Counted from the stretch's first letter, positions 34,392 to 43,310 are shown. The stretch: DNA of 48,007 nucleotides from Enterocloster aldenensis (GCF_003434055.1 NZ_QVEX01000027.1:1-48007); one strand, 5' to 3'. Program-made: numbers and translations. Notes: generated by a model not told the origin, from the sequence alone.

Positions 34392-35114
34392 CTAAAAACC
34401 CAGGGCGCATGCAATCAGCGGCAGGAACACCGCCGGAAGCAGGTTGCCGATTTTAATCTTGCTTCCCAGGACCAGGTTCAGTCCCAGCCCGAAAATAAGG
34501 ATGGAGCCAATACAGGACATCCTGATAATCATCAGGTCCGTGAGATACGGCTTCACCAGTCCGGCCAGCGCAGTCATGCCGCCCTGGTATATCCCCACCG
34601 GAAAGATGGAGAAAGCAGTTCCAATGCCCAGGGTCGCGGTAAATACAATGGACAGCACCCCATCCATCACTGCTTTTGTAAACAGCGTGCTGTAATTATG
34701 GCTGAGCCCGTCCTCCAGTGAACCCACGATTGCCATGGCGCCCACGCAGAACAGCAGGGATGAGCTGACAAATGCCTCTGTAAAAGTCCCTGACTTCTGA
34801 CCCCCGGGAATCCTGGACTTACACCAATCCCCCAGCTGCTCCAGTTTATATTCAATATTGATCCACTCCCCCAGGGCCGCTCCCGCCACCATACACACAA
34901 CGGTCACAAGGGTATCCCTTGTCTCAAAGCCGCTGCCGGACATGGTCATCAGGCCTTTGATGCCCCCGGTTATCCCCACAAACACCACGCACAGCCCCAC
35001 TGCGCTGGAAATGGTGTCCTGAAGGCGTTTTGGAAGGCCTCCCTTCAGCAGCATCCCAACCAGACATCCGGCCAGAATGGCCCCTATATTTACGATTGTC
35101 CCTAATCCTGTCAT
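34392..35114 (-). CDS. DUF554 family membrane protein (YdfK-like)
   Basis: 240 residues with seven or so helices, opening with LGTIVNIGAILAGCLVGMLL and containing SSLLFCVGAMAIVGSLEDGL. Both are hallmarks of the DUF554 family, whose function is unknown. GAGGG is immediately before the ATG. It is followed closely by the aminotransferase gene and may share its transcript. Confidence 0.9.
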   Translation of the reverse strand: MTGLGTIVNIGAILAGCLVGMLLKGGLPKRLQDTISSAVGLCVVFVGITGGIKGLMTMSGSGFETRDTLVTVVCMVAGAALGEWINIEYKLEQLGDWCKSRIPGGQKSGTFTEAFVSSSLLFCVGAMAIVGSLEDGLSHNYSTLFTKAVMDGVLSIVFTATLGIGTAFSIFPVGIYQGGMTALAGLVKPYLTDLMIIRMSCIGSILIFGLGLNLVLGSKIKIGNLLPAVFLPLIACALGF

Positions 35115-35267
35115 CCCTCTATACCTGCCTGTTCCGTAACCTTTTCCTGCCCTGGCAGACGGCGCCGTTCCAAAACGCCTCCTGCTCCTATGCGCGTGAT
35201 TGGCGCCTCATTGGGATAGGACAGTCCATTTCGCCTATTATAGTACAATTTTCCAGATATGACAAGA

Positions 35268-35295
35268 CAGGAAGCTTCCCAAAGGAAACTTCCTG
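35268..35295 (-). terminator. Hairpin after the ABC importer operon
   Basis: Stem CAGGAAG/CTTCCTG with an inner TTCC/GGAA pair, 23 bases after the permease stop. The T-rich tail is poor, so termination is likely but weak. Confidence 0.5.
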
Positions 35296-35318
35296 CCTGC
35301 TGTCATGGTAATATCAAA

Positions 35319-36812
35319 TCACGCGCCGGCTCCCGGACCGGGATTGCCGCCGCTGCCGCTCAGGGCACCCGCAGGTGGCGGCGGTGCGGCTGAAGGCTTC
35401 ATTATCTTTTTCCAGGCATGCATTGCAAGGGCCATGGCAATCACGCCGTAGGATACGAATACACGGAAATATTCACCGATGACCGGATCCCCGAAGAGTT
35501 CCTTGCCTGCCAGGGGCGCTACGATGAACAGGGTATGGAACAGGATGATTCCCAGGATTGCCTGCTTATTGCTGGCCTTCTGTACAGAAGCGCCGCCTAC
35601 CAAAAGGGCTGCAATCGCAAACTGCCCAACCTGGGTATGTGCCCCATAGGTGGAGAAGGTCCCCACGTTCTGCAGGAAGATCAGCTGTCCCCAGCTGGCC
35701 AGGACCGTTGAGAAAATCATGGCAATGATACGTGTTTTATCAACATTGATACCAGCCGCATTGGCAACGGTACGGCTCTGTCCGACCGTACGCATGTTCT
35801 GTCCCAGACGGGTGCGCATAAGGGCCGTGTTAAAGAAACACAGTCCGGCGATGCACAGATAGGTCATGACCGGCAGGTGCACCACAATCAGGACCTTAAA
35901 GACAGCCGGTATATAGGTAAGGCCATATACGGCTGCTGCCAGCACACAGTTGACAGCCGCCCTTTTGCTGTTAAAGTCCTTTTTGTAAATAAACTTAGAT
36001 GCCAGGAACTTCCATATCTGCCAGATAAAGGTGCCGGCACAGCCCAGCTCAATGGCGTTGAGCAGAAGCAGACGGTCCGTTGCCAGGAACTGTTCAACTG
36101 CAGGCACATAGGTCACACCATAAACCGCAGCTGCCAGGATCAGCTTGATTATGGCGGCCTTCCAGTTAATCTCAAGATTCTTGGTCTTCTTTATGATGAT
36201 GGTTGCAATGATGCCAGCCACACAGATATAGAAGCCAATCTCAATGATGGTCAGCATGGGGACCGTATCCAGGGCATACTTAACCGTATCCTTAAGGTCA
36301 ATGGTATTCTTTACACCCACTCCGGTTGCAATCATCAGCGTGGGATTGTATAAAGGAATCACGCCGCCGAAAATAAACAGGAACAGCAGCTGGTACAGGC
36401 CTTCAGCAAAATAGGAGAGGACCAGACCGCCAATCATCTCCGCGCCCTTCATGTGGTTGAACAGTTTGCCCACCAGGAAGCCGAAAAACATGGCAATCGG
36501 GGTTGCAATGGCAACGGTCAGCAAAAAGCCGCCAATCCCCACAAAGCCCCAGTAAGTAGTCAGGAAAATGGCTACCTGGGCCGCCATGGCTCCGATTACA
36601 ATACCAAAGTTCAGTCCCATGCCTGCCAGGACCGGTATGATCAGGGACAGCACCAGGAAGGAGTTACGTGCAATACGCGTAAACAGCTCAGGTATGACAA
36701 AGGTAAGGGGCTGCTTGGAAGCGATTGTCCCGCCCACACACAGGATGACGAACAATATGACAACTTTATTCTTAAATAAAACATCCAATGCTTTCTTTCT
36801 ATTCACGTCCAT
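35319..36812 (-). CDS. ABC transporter permease (branched/simple-sugar type) with internal duplication
   Basis: About 497 residues with at least ten helices. The BPD_transp_2-like core has GMGLNFGIVIGAMAAQ and, near the C-terminus, LLVGGASVQKASNKQAILGI. A middle insertion (about 215-315) repeats a helix pair: AAAVYGVTYVPAV and AAAVYGLTYIPAV, each followed by a similar stretch. The protein ends in a Pro/Gly/Ala-rich tail. It overlaps the second permease gene, so both should form one channel. The ribose/nucleoside-type import family fits, substrate unknown. The internal repeat makes it longer than typical 320-360 residue permeases. Confidence 0.88.
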   Translation of the reverse strand: MDVNRKKALDVLFKNKVVILFVILCVGGTIASKQPLTFVIPELFTRIARNSFLVLSLIIPVLAGMGLNFGIVIGAMAAQVAIFLTTYWGFVGIGGFLLTVAIATPIAMFFGFLVGKLFNHMKGAEMIGGLVLSYFAEGLYQLLFLFIFGGVIPLYNPTLMIATGVGVKNTIDLKDTVKYALDTVPMLTIIEIGFYICVAGIIATIIIKKTKNLEINWKAAIIKLILAAAVYGVTYVPAVEQFLATDRLLLLNAIELGCAGTFIWQIWKFLASKFIYKKDFNSKRAAVNCVLAAAVYGLTYIPAVFKVLIVVHLPVMTYLCIAGLCFFNTALMRTRLGQNMRTVGQSRTVANAAGINVDKTRIIAMIFSTVLASWGQLIFLQNVGTFSTYGAHTQVGQFAIAALLVGGASVQKASNKQAILGIILFHTLFIVAPLAGKELFGDPVIGEYFRVFVSYGVIAMALAMHAWKKIMKPSAAPPPPAGALSGSGGNPGPGAGA

Positions 36813-37893
36813 CACCTTCTTTCGTTTGTGCTAATGCGTAGATGATGATACCATTGGAGATGATCAGACGCATTACCTCCGACAGGTTTCCTTCCGGTAT
36901 AAACTGGTTTGCCACCGGCAGTCCCAGCGCCAGGATGCCCTGGAACAGGAAGGTGCCAAGCAATACATTGGAAATCCTTGCCCGTCTTGGCGAAGCGCCT
37001 CCGATCAGCACGGCTGCCACGGAGTTGAATCCCATCATCATGGGGCCGTTGTACAGCTGCATGAATCCAAAGCCCTGGGCATATACAATGATTCCCACCG
37101 CGGCAAGGACCGTGGAAAGCGTGGTCCCTACCAGACGCATCCGGTTCACGTTAATTCCGGCCGCCTTTGCAAACATGGGGTTGGATCCGGCTGCGGACAT
37201 AGCCATGCCGGTCTTTGACTTCATGAACAGCCATACCAAAAGGCACATGAAGAACATGAAAAGAAGCAGGCCCGTGGGTACTGTAAAATTACCGATTTTA
37301 AATGAAAGGGTATCATTCATCACACCGCTGAAGGATGTGGACAGGGAAATGGTATTCCTCAATCCCTTACCGGCATTGGGCCATTTCAGTTCCCCGTTCT
37401 GGAACGGGAGGAGCATCCAGAGCATGTTCATGAATGCGATGATGGAGAAACCCACATAGGTTGTAACGGTCATTTCCGAACCCTTTACCTGGTTCAGCAG
37501 AAGGCCGTATAGGTATCCGATTCCCGTTGCCAGGACAACGCCAATCAGGATGGCCACCAGCACGGATACCCACATCCCAAACATGGGTCCCACAGCTACC
37601 AGGGCAGGAATCCTTGCAACATCAAGTTCAATTACAATCAGGCCTCCCAGCAGACCGCCTACAATACCCATGGAGATACCAAAGTTCAGGCCGATGCCGC
37701 ACTGCACCGCCGGGACCATGGCCAGGGTCAGGATGCCGAACATGCCCCACCTGCGGACACAGTCACTTAACAGCTGCATGAGATTCATCTGGAACCCGCC
37801 TGCAGCAATCACTAAAAAGATAAAAAAACCTACGATGATGATACGCGGCAGACCAAACTGCCGTATTGCCGATTTCACGGGATTATGATTCAT
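36799..37893 (-). CDS. ABC transporter permease (partner subunit)
   Basis: 364 residues with about nine helices. Core segments are QCGIGLNFGISMGIVGGLLG and SVAAVLIGGASPRRARISN, which mirror those of the other permease. It overlaps the ATPase gene by 11 bases and the other permease by 14, typical of a co-translated ABC operon. The two permeases likely form a heterodimer that binds the double ATPase. Confidence 0.9.
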   Translation of the reverse strand: MNHNPVKSAIRQFGLPRIIIVGFFIFLVIAAGGFQMNLMQLLSDCVRRWGMFGILTLAMVPAVQCGIGLNFGISMGIVGGLLGGLIVIELDVARIPALVAVGPMFGMWVSVLVAILIGVVLATGIGYLYGLLLNQVKGSEMTVTTYVGFSIIAFMNMLWMLLPFQNGELKWPNAGKGLRNTISLSTSFSGVMNDTLSFKIGNFTVPTGLLLFMFFMCLLVWLFMKSKTGMAMSAAGSNPMFAKAAGINVNRMRLVGTTLSTVLAAVGIIVYAQGFGFMQLYNGPMMMGFNSVAAVLIGGASPRRARISNVLLGTFLFQGILALGLPVANQFIPEGNLSEVMRLIISNGIIIYALAQTKEGDGRE

Positions 37894-39496
37894 AGGCTTC
37901 CCCTCCCTTTATTTTTGTACCTGACATGGCCAGGCCAAAGTCCGCGTCAGGAGCATCCGGACTTAATATCCTGGACAGCCTGCCATCTGATATAATGGCA
38001 ATCCTGTCTGAGATGGAACGCAGTTCCACCAGTTCAGAGGAAACAATAATGACCGTCATTCCCTGTTCACGGTTAAGCCTTGCCAGATACTCCAGCACCA
38101 GCTTTTTGGCGCCGATATCAATCCCCCGGGTGGGTTCCGATACAAACAGGATATCAGGCTCCAGGGTTAACGCCCTGGCCAGACATACCTTCTGCTGGTT
38201 GCCGCCGGAAAGCCTTCCTGCTGCCTGCCGGATACCCGTACAGCGGATATCCAGCCGTTTGACCATTTCCTGGGCGTGTTCCCTGGCCGCTTTTTTGTCA
38301 TAAAGCCGCATCCACAGGACCCTCTTAAGGAACTTGTTATTGGTCTGCATGGCTGAGAAGATGATATTATGTTCAATGCTTTCATTCAGCAGGAGCCCGA
38401 CCCCCTTACGGTCCTCGGAAACAAATGCAATCTTATGTTCCAGGGCGCTGCCCAGTTTATCCAGGTTCAAAGGCTCACCATTAATCAGGACCTGTCCTTG
38501 CGCCTTATAAAGTCCCATGATACCATTGGGGATTCCCAGTTTCCCCTGTCCGGCCAGACCGCCGATTCCAAAGATTTCCCCTTTCCGTATGTCCAGGTTA
38601 ATCCCTTTTACCTGCTCGCCCGGCATATCCACATAATAATCCTTAAGGCTTACCGCAATATCCCTGTCATTAATTACGCGCCTGTCCTCTTCGCTGGTGT
38701 CCACCAGTTTCTCCACCTTGCGGCCAATCATCAGTTCCGCAATCTCAACCACATTGGTGTCCTTAATCTCCCTGCGCGCCACGAACTCACCATCCCGGAG
38801 AATGGTCATCCCATCTGCCACTGCCATGACCTCGTCCAGGCGGTGGGTGATGAAAATAATGGCAATGCCCTGGGAAGCAATGACCCGCATGGCTTCCAGC
38901 AGACGGTCAGCCTCGGATTCGGTGAGCACAGCCGTAGGCTCATCAAATACCAGCAGGCGGATTCCTGTCTTATCAATCTCCCTTGCAATCTCAATAAACT
39001 GCATGTAACCAACCGGTAGGCCGGCTACCTTAACATAATCTTCTATCTGTAACCCTATGGTCTTAAGGGCCTTTCTTGCGTCCTTTGCCATGGCTTCCAC
39101 ATCCAGGCCTTCCATGGCCTTTCCAAAGACACGGCTGACCAGATTCGGGGTACTAATTTCGCGTCCAATCTTTATATTTTCCGTCACGGTAAAACCCGGA
39201 ATCAACATGAATTCCTGGTGAACCATTCCAATCCCTAACTCCATTGCCTTTAATGGGGTGTCAATATCCACTGGCTGGCCTGCCATCTTAAGGGTTCCGC
39301 CAAAGCCGCCGGTTGAGTGGATTACCGGCATACCAAATAAAATATTCATGAGTGTAGATTTTCCGGCTCCGTTCTCACCCATCAGGGCATGGATTTCACC
39401 TGGTTTAATGTGCAGGTTTACTCCTTTGAGTACCTGGTTACCGGAATATTCTTTTGTGATATTATCCATTTCCAGGACATACTGTGTATTATCCAA
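37883..39496 (-). CDS. Sugar/nucleoside ABC transporter ATP-binding protein (two ABC domains)
   Basis: 537 residues with two fused ABC cassettes. The first has Walker A GENGAGKSTLMN (about 38-49), Walker B LLVFDEPTAVL and switch ITHRLDE. Its signature region reads VGYMQFIEIARE, without a normal LSGGQ. The second has a degenerate Walker A (GLAGQGKLGI, lacking the usual GKS), signature RLSGGNQQKV and Walker B DILFVSEPTRGID. Only the first site has a complete Walker A; such asymmetry is common in RbsA/MglA-like ATPases. The start is a TTG at 39496 after AGAGG. The terminator just upstream should lower expression relative to the binding protein. Confidence 0.93.
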   Translation of the reverse strand: MDNTQYVLEMDNITKEYSGNQVLKGVNLHIKPGEIHALMGENGAGKSTLMNILFGMPVIHSTGGFGGTLKMAGQPVDIDTPLKAMELGIGMVHQEFMLIPGFTVTENIKIGREISTPNLVSRVFGKAMEGLDVEAMAKDARKALKTIGLQIEDYVKVAGLPVGYMQFIEIAREIDKTGIRLLVFDEPTAVLTESEADRLLEAMRVIASQGIAIIFITHRLDEVMAVADGMTILRDGEFVARREIKDTNVVEIAELMIGRKVEKLVDTSEEDRRVINDRDIAVSLKDYYVDMPGEQVKGINLDIRKGEIFGIGGLAGQGKLGIPNGIMGLYKAQGQVLINGEPLNLDKLGSALEHKIAFVSEDRKGVGLLLNESIEHNIIFSAMQTNNKFLKRVLWMRLYDKKAAREHAQEMVKRLDIRCTGIRQAAGRLSGGNQQKVCLARALTLEPDILFVSEPTRGIDIGAKKLVLEYLARLNREQGMTVIIVSSELVELRSISDRIAIISDGRLSRILSPDAPDADFGLAMSGTKIKGGEAYES

Positions 39497-39547
39497 GTTA
39501 ACAACCTCTTTTCCTTCGGACTTCTTCTAACAAACACCTGGCCGCCT

Positions 39548-39588
39548 TAAAAAGGTTTCGCCGTCTGCCAGTGCAGGACGGCGAAACC
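39548..39588 (-). terminator. Terminator or attenuator between binding-protein and ATPase genes
   Basis: Perfect 12-bp stem GGTTTCGCCGTC/GACGGCGAAACC (39554-39588) followed by TTTTT on the minus strand. It lies between the lipoprotein gene and the ATPase gene, where partial read-through would give more binding protein than transporter. Confidence 0.85.
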
Positions 39589-39621
39589 ACAGATACAATG
39601 AATTCTTACAATATGTACGAA

Positions 39622-40848
39622 TTACTCAAATGTAACGAAGTCTGCCATTACCAGGTAATGGTTGTCTTTTGCATTACCACTGTCATCTACATAATTGTCA
39701 ATGGTCATCTTAATCTCGCCTGCGCACTCCTGAAGGGTATCGCGGAGCAGCTGGTCGTCCAGGACAACACCGTTGGTCTGTCCTTCTAATACCTTCTTTG
39801 CATATTCAACGCCGGCTTCAACAAACAGCATGTTACACGGAACGCCCCATGTGGAAACCCTTCCGTTCATGCCTGCTTCATCAACCTTGGCCTGAAGCTG
39901 CTCTAACATGTAGTCCACGTCAGCCTCATGTCCGGCCATATCAATGTTCAGGGCTGCGGGGAATGCATGGAATGGAGATGGGCAGCACTGTAAGGAATAG
40001 ATAGCGCCCTGCTCAAATACGGAACGGATTAACGGCTCCTGCATGCCGCAGTTGGTTGTGAAGAACACGGTATCCTTGCCGTACTTCTCAATCTGACGCG
40101 GTACATCCTCAAGGATGAACTGCTGGGCGCCGGTGATACCGGAATCACCGGTTGGGTCAGGAGCGGTTACATCAACTAACTCAATGCCATTCTCCTCACA
40201 ATATTTCTTCAGGTTCTCATGACGGGCAACAATCAGGGCATAGCTCATATGACGCGGGAAGGAATAGTGAATCATGGTCTTTGCTCCCTGGGCTTTTGCC
40301 TGAGGAGGAATCACGACTCCGCATCCTGGCTCATCTACCTGTAAAACAATGTCAGCCTTGGGGTTGATGACGCCTGGATCCTCGCCTGGTGTACCGGTGA
40401 TGAAGATCATGTCAGGACGTGTCTCACGTACCTTATCAATGGCTGCGGCGGTTCCCGGGATGGCCTGGCACCAAACAATCGCCTTAACAGCCGGGTCAGA
40501 CGCCATGGCAACTGCGTTGGAGATAACGGTCTCAGTCTCAGTGGAGAAGTTGTCCGGGTATGTAGAGGTAACAATCATGTCGCCATACTTTTCCTTCATC
40601 TTGTTGGCCTGTGTGATTTCCTCATCACCCTGGGAAGCAGTACCTGTAATGATACCAATCTTGAAATCTGCAGCAGGGGCCTCTGTCTCCTCCCCCTCTG
40701 CCGCTTCTGCCTCACCGCCCTCTGCGGCTGCGGTGGTGGCTGCAATGGTGGTTGGGGCCTCAGTTGCTGCGGGCTCTGCGCTGCGGCATCCGGCAAGTGA
40801 GAATACCATCGCGGCTGCCAGTGTAAAGCTCAATAATCTTTTTTTCAT
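39622..40848 (-). CDS. DUF3798-type substrate-binding lipoprotein
   Basis: 408 residues. A signal peptide ends in the lipobox SLAGC (Cys about 20). A Thr/Ala/Glu-rich linker follows to about 60, then a periplasmic-binding fold of the DUF3798 type (FKIGIITGTASQGDEE opening; MAGHEADVDYMLEQL). The start is the ATG at 40848 after AGGAGAGAG. It is the first gene of a four-gene ABC importer operon and should capture the substrate outside the cell. The ligand is unknown. A sigma-A promoter lies about 100 bases upstream. Confidence 0.88.
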   Translation of the reverse strand: MKKRLLSFTLAAAMVFSLAGCRSAEPAATEAPTTIAATTAAAEGGEAEAAEGEETEAPAADFKIGIITGTASQGDEEITQANKMKEKYGDMIVTSTYPDNFSTETETVISNAVAMASDPAVKAIVWCQAIPGTAAAIDKVRETRPDMIFITGTPGEDPGVINPKADIVLQVDEPGCGVVIPPQAKAQGAKTMIHYSFPRHMSYALIVARHENLKKYCEENGIELVDVTAPDPTGDSGITGAQQFILEDVPRQIEKYGKDTVFFTTNCGMQEPLIRSVFEQGAIYSLQCCPSPFHAFPAALNIDMAGHEADVDYMLEQLQAKVDEAGMNGRVSTWGVPCNMLFVEAGVEYAKKVLEGQTNGVVLDDQLLRDTLQECAGEIKMTIDNYVDDSGNAKDNHYLVMADFVTFE

Positions 40849-40945
40849 GCTCTCTCTCCTTTTAATAAACGTTTTCTTCAACTTCCCTTTCATGGACTGA
40901 AATGCCTTATGGACACCATCCAATTAAGGTACAGTCATGTTAAAA

Positions 40946-40975
40946 ATTATACCATATAAAAATAGTTTATGTCTA
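40946..40975 (-). promoter_or_regulatory. Promoter of the ABC importer operon
   Basis: Minus strand TAGACA, 18 bases, TATAAT. The stretch from here to the element border at 41241 is AT-rich, with no gene seen. Confidence 0.65.
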
Positions 40976-41240
40976 CTAAAAATATACATTATTTACTACT
41001 TTCTAACGGAAAACTTTAAATTCTGCTATATTATTACCTATAAATAAGAATTTCTTTGATTTTTATATTACAAAACAAAATATTGAAGGCGGTGGAATTT
41101 TATGTAAACTTATTCATCCAGGAAAATCAAGGCGGGATAATAAAAAAATTTTATATCCGCTTACTTTCAATTTAGAAGAACCGGAACCCTTCATTGCTGC
41201 AGGATTCCGGTCCATGATAAAACACAATGACAACACAAAA

Positions 41241-41276
41241 GGCTGAAATCCCTTGTAAATCAAGGAAATTCCAGCC
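41241..41276 (-). terminator. Terminator beyond the left att site (old tRNA terminator)
   Basis: Stem GGCTG/CAGCC with inner AAT/ATT and CCTTG/CAAGG around loop TAAAT. It is clearly related to the terminator after the tRNA at 47926-47961, so this probably is the original end of the tRNA transcription unit, displaced by integration. Confidence 0.7.
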
Positions 41277-41280
41277 AATA

Positions 41281-41305
41281 AAAAAGCGCGAGACGGGATT
41301 CGAAC
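41281..41305 (-). other. Left attachment site (tRNA 3' end copy, att1)
   Basis: 25 bases, AAAAA plus GCGCGAGACGGGATTCGAAC, are identical to 47967-47991 at the 3' end of the tRNA. Beyond this the match stops on the element side. It marks the left border. Confidence 0.88.
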
Positions 41306-41351
41306 TCTCCCAATGTCGGAAAAGCTACTAAAATCAAGGAGGAACGCACAC

Positions 41352-41381
41352 TGTCTAACGTGTGTCTACAGGCTGTCTACA
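41352..41381. repeat. Left integrase arm-type sites (TGTCTACA repeats)
   Basis: TGTCTACA occurs at 41363-41370 and 41374-41381, with a near copy TGTCTAAC at 41352. The same octamer pair occurs near both right att copies, so these are probable arm-binding sites for the integrase N-terminal domain. Confidence 0.65.
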
Positions 41382-41483
41382 ACTTGTAAATCAGAGAGGA
41401 AAGCTGTCAAGGGGTCTGCGGAGCAGATACATCTTGCCCCTTTACTGCTTTCTACTACGGTCGAATACTCCCATACTATATAT

Positions 41484-41520
41484 AAGAGGTTGATAGACAG
41501 CTTTTATCTATCAACCTCTT
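41484..41520. terminator. Strong hairpin after the secreted-protein gene
   Basis: 14-bp stem AAGAGGTTGATAGA/TCTATCAACCTCTT with a 9-base loop. It lies 28 bases past the stop of the gene on the minus strand. There is no T run, so a barrier or processing role is as likely as termination. Confidence 0.5.
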
Positions 41521-41548
41521 GATTACTCTTTAAACGAAATACCATTTC

Positions 41549-42001
41549 TTATCCCATGTTTCCAATTTTAATTCCAGTTAAATCACTTTCAAAATTTCCG
41601 TTATCACCCTGTATAGCTCCGCCTGCGTTGCTCATGTCAACATATCCATATCCCGGAATGTAAGTGTAACCTTCCTTGTCCCCCTCTGGGCCATGTGCTA
41701 ATCCATCTTCCCCAATATACCAATCCCGTTCTACCTTTGGTATATCCTGTACCCATGCACCAGATTCATCTACGGTATATCCGTCAAGTGTTACAGTGTT
41801 GGACAGCATATATCCGTCAGCGGCGAAAAAATAGCATTTATCCCCAATCCATTTCCATGTGTTCATCGTATAAGAACCATCATCTTCCTGATACCGCCAA
41901 CCAACGTTATCTTGCTGCCACTCCGCAGCTATAGCTGTTGAACTCATAAGCATAACCGCCATAAATGTTGCTGTTGCCAATGCTAAATATTTTCTTCTCA
42001 T
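41549..42001 (-). CDS. Small secreted protein with cell-wall-binding-like repeats (element cargo)
   Basis: 150 residues. A clear signal peptide (about 1-26, ending STAIAA) is followed by aromatic/Gly repeats (GWRYQEDDGSYTMNTWKWIG, then YFFAADGYMLSNTVTLDGY) of the type seen in choline/cell-wall-binding modules of Clostridia. A Gly/Asp-rich tail (about 100-150) has no recognised fold. AAAGGGG precedes the ATG. It points away from the other element genes and is the only apparent cargo. It could modify the host surface, for example for exclusion or adhesion; that is speculation. Confidence 0.75.
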   Translation of the reverse strand: MRRKYLALATATFMAVMLMSSTAIAAEWQQDNVGWRYQEDDGSYTMNTWKWIGDKCYFFAADGYMLSNTVTLDGYTVDESGAWVQDIPKVERDWYIGEDGLAHGPEGDKEGYTYIPGYGYVDMSNAGGAIQGDNGNFESDLTGIKIGNMG

Positions 42002-42097
42002 AATATTACCCCTTTCCCGGTTCTCTAAATGGCTTCTGTTAAAATTATCTTATCATTGTTCATTCATAATATCAAGTATAATTTGTGAGCTATTCCC

Positions 42098-42115
42098 TAA
42101 CATACTTTTATGTTA
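42098..42115. promoter_or_regulatory. Operator-like palindrome before the first XRE gene
   Basis: TAACATA, four bases, TATGTTA: a perfect inverted repeat 34 bases before the ATG at 42150, where a repressor dimer could cover the promoter. Confidence 0.5.
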
Positions 42116-42149
42116 TCTGACAGTACAATTTTGTTAGGTGGTGGCTCAT

Positions 42150-42407
42150 ATGACAAAAAAAGTAGAACAACTACAATTTGATGAAAATATATATGATACG
42201 ATACGGCGCAACATCAAGAAATATCGAAAAGAAAAGGGGCTGACTTCTGCACAACTTGCGGAAATGGTCGATTTATCCCATGACTTTATACGGCAGATTG
42301 AGAGCGAAAAGGTGGGCTATAATTTTTCGGTCGAAACCTTTTATAAAATCTCGGTTGCGTTGGGGGTTAGCTTGGATAAGCTGATTGAAAAAACAGGAGA
42401 TAAATAA
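42150..42407 (+). CDS. Small XRE-family DNA-binding protein
   Basis: 85 residues, nearly all one Cro/C1-type helix-turn-helix (about 17-72: LTSAQLAEMVDLSHDFIRQI). No other domain. The ATG at 42150 is used because AGGTGGTGG lies 5 bases upstream; a GTG 12 bases earlier lies inside that site. It converges on the larger XRE gene across a shared terminator. Such small proteins often control or autoregulate mobile elements. Confidence 0.85.
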   Translation: MTKKVEQLQFDENIYDTIRRNIKKYRKEKGLTSAQLAEMVDLSHDFIRQIESEKVGYNFSVETFYKISVALGVSLDKLIEKTGDK

Positions 42408-42420
42408 CGGTATTATGAAA

Positions 42421-42460
42421 ACACCCCTTGCTGTATACATAAATGTATAGCAAGGGGTGT
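42421..42460. terminator. Bidirectional terminator between convergent XRE genes
   Basis: Almost perfect 19-bp stem (ACACCCCTTGC ... GCAAGGGGTGT) with a very short loop, flanked by AAAA and TTTT, so it can serve both strands. Confidence 0.88.
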
Positions 42461-42466
42461 TTTATG

Positions 42467-43072
42467 TTAATCATTAGAATTTAATTTGTCAAATTCAATT
42501 TGTGCTGATATGTCCGGTAATTGTCTGCGCGCTATGCCATATGCAACGTTAGCACCTAACTTTTTATCATTCTCAATCAAAACAAATTCAATTTTTTCGC
42601 ATTCTTCCTGTCTCTCTAGTCTTTCTAAGTATTGAGCTTTTACACTTTCACACCAAGCCTTATAAGCAGGCTCCGGCAAATTCTTTTCATTGTAAATCTT
42701 TTCAATTTCATTCATTTCTAAAAGGTAATCCCTCACAACGTTTGAAAGCTGCATAGTCAAAAATGAAACTCCACCGTATGGTGTCTTATCTTCAACAGGT
42801 ATTGTGCATTTGCTAAAATTAAAAAAAGAACTAAAGTTATCCAAAATATCACTCTTTTTTTCTGCGTCCTTCAATCCATATAACCAATCTAATGAAACAT
42901 GAAATTTTTCTGCTATCTCAATTCCCTTATCAATAGTCAAGAGCCGCCTTGATGTTTCTACTGCACTTAAAGTATTTTTGTTAACCCCTAATTGCTCTGC
43001 CATTTTTTCCTGTGTAAGTTTATGTTTCTTTCGTAATTCAGCCAATCGAGAAGACGGAAAATTAGTATCCAT
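42467..43072 (-). CDS. XRE-family repressor with C-terminal unknown domain
   Basis: 201 residues. The helix-turn-helix spans about 8-62 (LTQEKMAEQLGVNKNTLSAV). The C-terminal 130 residues are acidic/helical without a recognised LexA/S24 protease motif (no obvious Ser-Lys dyad) and no ImmA-type metalloprotease next to it. It is transcribed away from the small-protein/FtsK/Rep operon, with a 238-base divergent region between, so it is the probable repressor of element transfer or replication genes. Confidence 0.88.
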   Translation of the reverse strand: MDTNFPSSRLAELRKKHKLTQEKMAEQLGVNKNTLSAVETSRRLLTIDKGIEIAEKFHVSLDWLYGLKDAEKKSDILDNFSSFFNFSKCTIPVEDKTPYGGVSFLTMQLSNVVRDYLLEMNEIEKIYNEKNLPEPAYKAWCESVKAQYLERLERQEECEKIEFVLIENDKKLGANVAYGIARRQLPDISAQIEFDKLNSND

Positions 43073-43167
43073 AAATAATTACCTCCATATTTTTCTTATA
43101 TACAAGATACCAAATATTCGTGTATGTGTCAACCAAGATTAGTAATATATTCATTTATGCATTTATA

Positions 43168-43225
43168 TTTGTTTACCGTGAATATACCCTCATTTTGTTT
43201 ACTTACAACATATAAGTATTATAAT
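43168..43225 (+). promoter_or_regulatory. Promoter and direct repeats for the transfer/replication operon
   Basis: TTTGTTTAC occurs twice (43168-43176 and 43194-43202). The second covers the -35 region of a promoter whose -10 TATAAT is at 43220-43225. The repeats may bind the divergent XRE repressor. An imperfect hairpin (TTTGTTGC with GCGACAAG, about 43257-43291) lies in the leader before the first small gene. Confidence 0.55.
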
Positions 43226-43310
43226 TAAATTCAACAAGTGCTTGTGAATAAAACAGCTTTGTTGCCGCCTTAGCTAAGCAGCGACAAGGTAAAGAAAGAA
43301 GGAATTTCAA

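Noticed and set aside
41313..41522. Open frame of 69 codons near the left att site
   Set aside because: It runs through the att core, arm repeats and a hairpin, has no ribosome binding site and no protein-like composition.
42001..42009. Exact geminivirus nonanucleotide TAATATTAC upstream of the secreted-protein gene
   Set aside because: It lies in the spacer between ribosome binding site and start codon, in an AT-rich stretch, with no flanking inverted repeat. The stem-loop at 45222-45251 next to rep is the far better origin.
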